11,359 nucleotides of DNA, taken from NCBI GenBank assembly GCA_012512335.1, contig JAAZEK010000383.1, forward strand, positions 1 to 11,359, read 5' to 3'. Numbering within the stretch: position 1 is the first letter of the stretch; each line of letters opens with the position of its first letter. The DNA comes from Clostridiales bacterium (GTDB lineage Bacteria; Bacillota; Clostridia; Caldicoprobacterales; DTU083). Below, one piece after another: positions 7,047 through 11,359 of this stretch. A model generated the notes under the pieces. The model searched no databases. It was not told the DNA's origin and saw nothing but the letters and a program-made list of their open reading frames with translations. The position numbers and the translations under genes are program-made.

Positions 7047-7856
7047 TTACCTCCTTATAATTGGCAAACGACTGGTTAGGTCATATTTATATTCAGCTGG
7101 CAAAATGTGTAATGTGATATCTGTAAAAGCTAAAATATCATCGGGTCTTGATTCCGAAACATTTGTATAACTACAATTGATACCATCTAAAATTGTAACT
7201 GCATTAGAACCGATTACCTCAAAGCTGTGATTTGGCCTCACTACGATGGCAGTGTCCTCATCAATGCCAATACCAAGTACCTTGGGATTTTGAGAAACCG
7301 CTGCCAATAACCTACCTATACGGCCTCTTTGAGCAAAGTGTTGATCAATGACTACCCCATCAATCAGTCCAAGTCCAGGTGCCATTTTAACTGTGCAACG
7401 CCTAGGAGCTTTGTCATCATCTCCTGATGTTATCATAGTTTCACTCATAACAGATGCTCCTGCGCTAGTTCCAGCAATCACCAGACCAGCCTCAAATGAT
7501 TCTCTCAAATAAACTTCCATTTTTGTTCCACCTATTAAACTGGTTATTTTTAACTGATCTCCACCAGTAAAGTAAACACAACTTGCATCTTCAATTCGTT
7601 CCAGACGTTCTTCATCATTAGCATCTTCTCTGGTTTCAATATGCAATGCTTCTACAAAAGATGCGCCTAATTGTCTGAAGAGATGCTTATACTCTCTTCC
7701 AACGTCAGAAGGGTAATCTGTAGCTACAGTGAGTATTATTATTTTACCATCTGCGTAATCAGCCAACTCTACGACCTTTTTCAAAATGACGCATTCATTT
7801 TTTTTATCTTCTTTGCCGCCTATGATGACCAAAACGCCTTTTCTATCGGCTTCCAT
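7047..7856 (-). CDS. cphB: Cyanophycinase CphB
   Basis: This 269-residue peptidase is full length for CphB, a serine-type exopeptidase of the S51 family that cuts cyanophycin to beta-Asp-Arg dipeptides. Key residues are visible: the nucleophile elbow GTSAGAS (129-135, Ser131), FTGGDQ (96-101), the DQHFAQRGRIGRL signature (171-183, His173) and IDEDTA (198-203, Glu200). These are offset by one from the Ser132, His174 and Glu201 known for the Synechocystis enzyme, so it should be active. There is no signal peptide, consistent with a cytoplasmic enzyme. The ATG has a GGAGG site six bases upstream. It is the first gene of a cphB-cphA operon, with the cphA ribosome binding site at its 3' end. No isoaspartyl dipeptidase gene, needed to finish degradation, is in the window. 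Confidence 0.96.
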   Translation of the reverse strand: MEADRKGVLVIIGGKEDKKNECVILKKVVELADYADGKIIILTVATDYPSDVGREYKHLFRQLGASFVEALHIETREDANDEERLERIEDASCVYFTGGDQLKITSLIGGTKMEVYLRESFEAGLVIAGTSAGASVMSETMITSGDDDKAPRRCTVKMAPGLGLIDGVVIDQHFAQRGRIGRLLAAVSQNPKVLGIGIDEDTAIVVRPNHSFEVIGSNAVTILDGINCSYTNVSESRPDDILAFTDITLHILPAEYKYDLTSRLPIIRR

Positions 7857-7920
7857 TTCATTCCTCCAAGCAAATCAATATAAATATCCTTCCCAGATTG
7901 TAGTCATTCTTATACAATAT

Positions 7921-7947
7921 AAAAAAAGGCACCTTTCGGTGCGTTTT
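7921..7947 (-). terminator. Intrinsic terminator after the membrane-protein gene
   Basis: On the minus strand GCACC, GAAA tetraloop, GGTGC is followed by C and seven Ts. It begins three bases after the stop of the 188-residue membrane protein and lies about 65 bases before the cphB start, so it separates the two operons. A T-rich stretch on the other side gives it weaker potential on the plus strand. Confidence 0.9.
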
Positions 7948-7949
7948 CT

Positions 7950-8516
7950 TTAATTTTTATATTTTTCCTTGCTTTTTGACTTTTTATCTTCCTCAAAGAT
8001 GTCTCCTTTTGATAATTCCCCCCGCATGGCATCCTTTTTGGCGATTGCTTCCTTGATCTTATTTCTTCTGCGTATACCATCTAGGTAACTTAAACCCGTA
8101 ACTATAGGAAAGAACAAAATAAATATAATACTAACAGCTGGCATACTGCTTTGAAAAGTGATAATCAACTTAATATAGGGAATTAAGTAGGCGCGCAATA
8201 ATACATCAAATAACCAAACAGAAGGTAATGCAAGAGCGAGTATGTATAGAATAAGCCCAGGTATAGATGCTATCAATCCTGCGATAAATCCTTTGCTTTT
8301 ACTAAATCTATCTCTTTTCAAGTCATTTTGTCCATAATGAGAGGCATCAGCATATATTACAAGACAAAATAAAGCTATAAACATAATACCTATAATCCAT
8401 TGATATAATTCACTATCAGGAAATACACCAAAGATTAAAAAATATAGAAAAAATTGCACAACAGACATTAACACATGGCTTCCAAATAATTTTAAGCCAA
8501 ACTTACCATAACCCAT
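7950..8516 (-). CDS. Uncharacterised four-helix membrane protein
   Basis: I do not recognise this 188-residue protein. It has four likely membrane helices (about residues 11-32, 39-56, 76-102 and 122-146). A charged loop follows helix 2 (YGQNDLKRDRFSKSKG, 61-76) and the C-terminal tail is strongly charged and lysine-rich (148-188), probably cytoplasmic by the positive-inside rule. A polar YADASHYGQND segment after helix 2 is the most distinctive motif. There are no catalytic residues I can identify. The ATG has an AGGGTGAG ribosome binding site five bases upstream. It is the last gene before a strong terminator. A weak -10 (TAAAAT) about 50 bases upstream could give it its own promoter; otherwise it is read from alr. 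Confidence 0.8.
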   Translation of the reverse strand: MGYGKFGLKLFGSHVLMSVVQFFLYFLIFGVFPDSELYQWIIGIMFIALFCLVIYADASHYGQNDLKRDRFSKSKGFIAGLIASIPGLILYILALALPSVWLFDVLLRAYLIPYIKLIITFQSSMPAVSIIFILFFPIVTGLSYLDGIRRRNKIKEAIAKKDAMRGELSKGDIFEEDKKSKSKEKYKN

Positions 8517-8552
8517 TTATACTCACCCTTTTTCATTACTGTTTTATCACTT

Positions 8553-8742
8553 ATTTAGTATTTTACACTAACTTACTGCAGATTACCAGAGGATAATAGT
8601 GAACTCGTTTTTCCTCTGACTTAACATCGAGGATTTCAGATGGAGACTCTACTTCACTTGTTAATAATAGCGAATGCGCCACTTATAGAAGTGGGTGTCT
8701 TGACGTAGGATCAAGGCTTTTCGCTTTGGATAAGCCCTAAAT
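8553..8742 (-). ncRNA. Candidate structured RNA, possibly 6S RNA (ssrS)
   Basis: The 194-base gap after the 5-FCL gene has no ORF but several paired elements on the minus strand: CCACTT-CTAT-AAGTGG (8679-8694), TTAACA with TGTTAA (8659-8664, 8621-8626) and TCAGAGGA with TCCTCTGG (8612-8619, 8586-8593). ATTTAG with CTAAAT (8737-8742, 8553-8558) could close a stem of about 190 bases. The order GTGGCGC...CGC, about 43 bases, then CTGAAATCCTCGATG resembles the GUGGCGC...CUUAAAACUGCGACG spacing of E. coli 6S RNA as I recall it. 5-FCL (ygfA) is the classic neighbour of ssrS in proteobacteria. The proposed 5' end overlaps the 5-FCL coding end by about 30 bases, which is a weak point. Boundaries are guesses. 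Confidence 0.38.
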
Positions 8743-9286
8743 TTGTTAGCACAGCATCAAGTGGGACATCAAAGTCTTCTACTGGAAGCTGTTCCACTAA
8801 CTGCTCATCAAAGCATACACCTATAGTTATTGCACCTTTACGTAGACTTGGCAAAAAACGATCATAATATCCAGCACCAAATCCTAGGCGGTTACCACTA
8901 GGATCAAAAGCCAGACCAGGAACAACCGCAAGATCAATGTCCTTACTATTTACTTCCTTAATATTATCTTTATCAGGCTCTAAAATTCCTAAGGTTCTAG
9001 GAGCCAAATCATCAAGGCTGTATATTTCACAAGGTAATAGTAGCTTACCTTCTGATATGGTTAATGGTACTGCTATTCGTTTACCATCTTTTAAGGCTTG
9101 ATTTATAAAAGAGTGGGTTTCTACTTCGCTGCGGAAGCTTACATAAACAAAAATTAGTTTAGAATCATTATAGATTTGCAGACTTCTTAGCTTATTCATA
9201 ATAATTTCACTTTTACTAGTTCTTATTTTAATTGGTATTCGGCTTCTTTTGTTCGCCATAATCTTTCTTAAATCTGACTTATTCAT
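8711..9286 (-). CDS. 5-formyltetrahydrofolate cyclo-ligase (5,10-methenyl-THF synthetase)
   Basis: This 191-residue enzyme has the normal length for the 5-FCL family. It uses ATP to convert 5-formyl-THF to 5,10-methenyl-THF, returning stored folate to one-carbon metabolism. The family signature PGLAFDPSGNRLGFGAGYYD (123-142) is intact, as are the N-terminal basic KSDLRKIMANKR start, FRSEVETHSFI (51-61) and LGILEPD (99-105). The ATG overlaps the alr stop by four bases (ATGA). The AGGAGG at the end of alr is about ten bases upstream, somewhat long, so coupling to alr translation is likely. The homologue is called ygfA/fau in E. coli and yqgN in Bacillus. The gap after it may hold a structured RNA. 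Confidence 0.96.
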   Translation of the reverse strand: MNKSDLRKIMANKRSRIPIKIRTSKSEIIMNKLRSLQIYNDSKLIFVYVSFRSEVETHSFINQALKDGKRIAVPLTISEGKLLLPCEIYSLDDLAPRTLGILEPDKDNIKEVNSKDIDLAVVPGLAFDPSGNRLGFGAGYYDRFLPSLRKGAITIGVCFDEQLVEQLPVEDFDVPLDAVLTNLGLIQSEKP

Positions 9287-10416
9287 ATAATACTATCCTC
9301 CTGATATATTCTAGGCACTCGATTACTAATAGAAGTAAGTATCTCATAGGAGATGGTGCCGCTAAGATTAGCAAGTTCATCTGCAGTTATTTGTTCAGAA
9401 CCCTGCTCTCCCAATAATACAACTGCTGAGCCTACACAAGCATCTGGTATATCTGTAATATCAATCATCAATTGATCCATACACACTCGACCGATGACAA
9501 GTGCTCTTTTGCCACACACCAATACGGAAGACTTATTGCTTAGAATCCGAGGATATCCATCTGCATAGCCTACTGGAAGAGTAGCAACTTTTATATTATC
9601 ATTAGCTGTGTAAGCACGGCCATAGCTTACAGTATCTCCTGACCTTATGACCTTTGTATAAGCAATTCGGCTTTCCCATTGTAGTACGGGAGATAATTTT
9701 ATTTTAGCCTGATCCTTTACAAAAAGCGAAGGGTAATAACCATAAGCGCTTATACCACATCTCACAAGATTATAGTTGGCTTCTCGAAATTGAAAAACTC
9801 CTGCACTATTAGAAGCATGAATCCAGTTAACCTTAATTCCACTTTCTTCTAATACTAGAAGCATACTGTCCATTTTCTTCATTTGCTCTCGGGTATAAGC
9901 TGGATCAGCCTCATCAGCAGTAGCAAAATGGGTAAAGACACCATCTAATTGTATACCTCTCATTGAGGATAACTCATCAACAAGGAAATAGAGTTCATCT
10001 CTAGTACGAAAGCCTATACGACCCATGCCAGTATCAAATTTTAAATGAATCTTAGCTTCCTTTCCATACTGCTTAGCTGTATCATTTAAAAAACGTGCTG
10101 TTTCAATAGATGGAACCGCTTGTGTTAAATTATATTGGAGTGTTGTCTTACATTGCTCTGGAGTGATATCTCCTAATACTAATATGGGTAATTCTATACC
10201 ATTTTCTCGTAATTGAGCTCCTTCTTCTGGTAAGGCTACACCCAACCAAGTAGCACCAGCTTTAGCCGCCTGCTCTGCCATTTTGAGTGCGCCGTGTCCG
10301 TATGCATTTGCCTTTACAACTACCATTAAATCTGTATTTGGATTGAGCAATGATCTTAACTGCTTAATATTATTTTTAAAACGCAATAAATCTACAATCG
10401 CCTTTGTTGGTCTCAT
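9283..10416 (-). CDS. alr: Alanine racemase
   Basis: This 377-residue PLP enzyme is full length for the Alr family. It interconverts L- and D-alanine in the cytoplasm, supplying D-Ala for peptidoglycan. The PLP lysine is Lys35 in VVVKANAYGHG (32-42). The second catalytic residue is Tyr265 in GDTVSYGRAYTA (260-271). KFDTGMGRIGF (126-136), HASNSAG (200-206) and RVCMDQLMIDI (310-320) are also conserved. The N-terminal TIM barrel and C-terminal beta domain are complete. The ATG has GGGAGG eight bases upstream, and a sigma-A promoter lies about 65 bases upstream. It is the first gene of an operon with 5-FCL. In spore formers alanine racemase can also limit L-alanine-triggered germination, but nothing here shows this is the spore-specific paralogue. 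Confidence 0.97.
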   Translation of the reverse strand: MRPTKAIVDLLRFKNNIKQLRSLLNPNTDLMVVVKANAYGHGALKMAEQAAKAGATWLGVALPEEGAQLRENGIELPILVLGDITPEQCKTTLQYNLTQAVPSIETARFLNDTAKQYGKEAKIHLKFDTGMGRIGFRTRDELYFLVDELSSMRGIQLDGVFTHFATADEADPAYTREQMKKMDSMLLVLEESGIKVNWIHASNSAGVFQFREANYNLVRCGISAYGYYPSLFVKDQAKIKLSPVLQWESRIAYTKVIRSGDTVSYGRAYTANDNIKVATLPVGYADGYPRILSNKSSVLVCGKRALVIGRVCMDQLMIDITDIPDACVGSAVVLLGEQGSEQITADELANLSGTISYEILTSISNRVPRIYQEDSII

Positions 10417-10455
10417 TACCTGACCCTCCCATAGTGAGGCACTAGTACTTTCAAA

Positions 10456-10499
10456 AGAAGCTGTGGCCTCCTTAAACTATTATAATGGATAGAAGCTGT
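10456..10499 (-). repeat. 9-bp direct repeat flanking the alr -10
   Basis: ACAGCTTCT occurs at 10491-10499 (between -35 and -10) and again at 10456-10464 (about 15 bases past the -10), 35 bases apart. The placement around the promoter core suits a repressor site, but two short direct repeats can occur by chance. No known operator is recognised. Confidence 0.3.
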
Positions 10500-10507
10500 T
10501 ATTTAAA
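10479..10507 (-). promoter_or_regulatory. Sigma-A-type promoter for alr
   Basis: TTTAAA (10502-10507), a 17-base spacer and a perfect TATAAT (10479-10484) on the minus strand. It lies just after the terminator of the DUF1540 gene and about 60 bases before the alr ATG. An isolated AAGGAGG (10467-10473) in the leader has no start codon at a usable distance. Confidence 0.7.
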
Positions 10508-10517
10508 GGTTTATAAA

Positions 10518-10547
10518 AGAAAAGCGTGGTGTAAGCACCACGTTTTT
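10518..10547 (-). terminator. Bidirectional-looking intrinsic terminator after the DUF1540 gene
   Basis: CGTGGTG, a four-base loop and CACCACG (10525-10542) form a seven-pair GC-rich stem. On the minus strand it is followed by CTTTTCTTTT, and on the plus strand by TTTTT. It lies about 20 bases after the DUF1540 stop and directly before the alr promoter. Confidence 0.85.
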
Positions 10548-10565
10548 CGAATAATGATTATTGAT

Positions 10566-10739
10566 TTAAGATTTTATAAAAGTAGCACAATCTGTCTCTT
10601 GGGTTTCTCGTGCATCTGGGTGTTGGATTTCAATTTCTTCTGCTGAACAATAGTTACCTTGAGCATTATAATAACAAGAAGTAACCACACATTTTACGCC
10701 AGACAAATGTTCGTTTGTTTTTTCTATTGGTTCATGCAT
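10566..10739 (-). CDS. DUF1540 domain protein (small four-Cys protein)
   Basis: This 57-residue protein has the DUF1540 layout: KCVVTSCYYNAQGNYCSAEEI (from residue 16) and DCATF near the C-terminus, giving Cys17, Cys22, Cys31 and Cys51. The four cysteines suggest metal binding; the function of the family is not established. It is common in spore-forming Clostridia and Bacilli. I chose the ATG at 10739 although the frame is open to an ATG at 10781: an AGAGGAGG ribosome binding site lies inside that longer frame, ten bases before the chosen start, and the 14 extra residues (MNTKSNNKRGGDAF) are low complexity and outside the domain. It is monocistronic, with a terminator just after it. I see no clear promoter upstream. 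Confidence 0.87.
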   Translation of the reverse strand: MHEPIEKTNEHLSGVKCVVTSCYYNAQGNYCSAEEIEIQHPDARETQETDCATFIKS

Positions 10740-11013
10740 GAACGCATCGCCTCCTCTTTTATTATTACTTTTAGTATTCATAAAAACAATGCAATCTATT
10801 ACTGGAATTTATTGTTTTTAAAGCTATTTTCTCCAAAATTTAAAACAGCATGCCAAGTTACTAAAAGATGACCACCTGACTATAAGCATGTCTAGCAAAT
10901 TTTAAGATTTACTTTAAAAGGAAGCTATAAAAATGGTTCCTTAAGTTTGTTAGTTACGTGTTAGTTACCGTCTAAATTTCTGGCGATTTGATGACATTTA
11001 TTTTAAGATAGTC
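10740..11013. other. Gene-free stretch between the DUF1540 gene and the tRNA terminator
   Basis: There is no convincing ORF on either strand. It contains the DUF1540 ribosome binding site at its left end and a tandem 9-base repeat GTTAGTTAC (10949-10957 and 10960-10968, two bases apart). Several AT-rich stretches could hold a promoter for the DUF1540 gene, but none has both a good -35 and a good -10. I see no transposon remnant. Confidence 0.5.
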
Positions 11014-11051
11014 AAAAAAAACCCGCTTAGAATGTTGATATCTAGCGAGTT
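11014..11051 (-). terminator. Intrinsic terminator of the tRNA cluster
   Basis: On the minus strand AACTCGCTAGA, a nine-base loop and TCTAAGCGGGTT pair over eleven positions with one bulged A and one G-T pair, followed by eight Ts. It starts about 15 bases after the 3' end of tRNA-Lys. Confidence 0.92.
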
Positions 11052-11066
11052 TGATTTGTTTTTATT

Positions 11067-11142
11067 TGGTGGACCATCACGGGCTCGAACCGTGGACACC
11101 CTGATTAAGAGTCAGGTGCTCTGCCAACTGAGCTAATGGTCC
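11067..11142 (-). tRNA. tRNA-Lys (anticodon CTT)
   Basis: A 76-base cloverleaf with encoded CCA. The acceptor GGACCAT pairs with ATGGTCC, the D arm is GCTC/GAGC, and the anticodon stem CCTGA/TCAGG carries the loop CTCTTAA (anticodon CTT, reads AAG). The T arm has GGTTCGAGCC. It is the last tRNA before the terminator and 19 bases after tRNA-Arg. Confidence 0.97.
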
Positions 11143-11161
11143 ATATATAGTTTGTGAAAAA

Positions 11162-11239
11162 TGGTGCGCCCAGTAGGATTCGAACCTACGACCTCCAGAT
11201 TCGAAGTCTGTAACTCTATCCAGGCTGAGCTATGAGCGC
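11162..11239 (-). tRNA. tRNA-Arg (anticodon TCG)
   Basis: A 78-base cloverleaf with encoded CCA. The acceptor GCGCTCA pairs with TGGGCGC (one G-T pair), the anticodon loop is CTTCGAA (TCG, reads CGA), and the T arm is GTAGG-TTCGAAT-CCTAC. The outermost anticodon-stem position appears to be an A-G mismatch and the D stem has a G-T pair. Only three bases separate it from tRNA-Gly, so the two are processed from one transcript. Confidence 0.95.
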
Positions 11240-11242
11240 ACG

Positions 11243-11316
<74 letters not shown>

Positions 11317-11349
11317 AAGTAAATGTCCTATTGAACCTTCCAGAAAAAA

Positions 11350-11359
11350 TGGAGCGGAA
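11350..11359 (-). tRNA. 3' end of a further tRNA, probably tRNA-Gly (partial)
   Basis: The last ten bases read TTCCGCTCCA on the minus strand: an acceptor end TTCCGC, discriminator T and CCA. A 5' partner beginning GCGGAA with a T discriminator is typical of bacterial tRNA-Gly(GCC). Only the acceptor end is in the window, so the identity is a guess. Confidence 0.6.

Noticed and set aside
8517..8710. Remnant of an IS200/IS605-type element, suggested by the CCACTT/AAGTGG hairpin
   Set aside because: No transposase or tnpB coding remnant and no second end are visible; a structured RNA explains the paired elements better.
10416..10454. 12-codon TTG leader frame ending in TAATG at the alr start
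   Set aside because: The only Shine-Dalgarno (AAGGAGG) is 12 bases upstream of the TTG, too far; alr has its own GGGAGG.

Overview
This window looks like chromosomal DNA from an anaerobic-type, low-GC endospore-forming Firmicute (class Clostridia in the broad sense). The evidence is AT-rich sequence, strong AGGAGG-type ribosome binding sites, spore germination receptor genes, a DUF1540 protein and a cyanophycin operon of the kind known from spore-forming Clostridia. I cannot name the species. Every gene I can support lies on the minus strand, so the window reads from right to left.

From the right edge there is first a tRNA cluster: the tail of a probable tRNA-Gly, then Gly(TCC), Arg(TCG) and Lys(CTT), closed by a strong intrinsic terminator. 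Next is a short Cys-rich DUF1540 gene with its own terminator. An alanine racemase gene (alr) with a good sigma-A-type promoter follows. It overlaps a 5-formyltetrahydrofolate cyclo-ligase gene by four bases. After a 194-base gap that may hold a structured RNA (possibly 6S RNA) comes a small four-helix membrane protein of unknown function, and then a terminator.

The middle is a two-gene cyanophycin operon. cphB (cyanophycinase, degradation) is followed at once by cphA (cyanophycin synthetase, TTG start), so the cell should be able to make and break down the Arg-Asp nitrogen reserve polymer. Between cphA and the next operon is a 241-base region with two diverged copies of an unusual unit. Each unit has an extended -10 (TGTTATAAT), a near-leaderless micro-ORF and a perfect hairpin. 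The two micro-peptides resemble each other. This is the least explained part of the window.

To the left is a translationally coupled pair of GNAT-fold proteins, a DUF2156 protein with a GTG start and an Eis-like N-acetyltransferase. Last are the spore germination genes gerAA and the 5' part of gerAB, which runs off the left edge. Germination-receptor proteins GerAA and GerAB sit in the spore inner membrane. Alanine racemase could affect the L-alanine germinant pool or supply D-alanine for the wall, but that link is only inference from neighbourhood.
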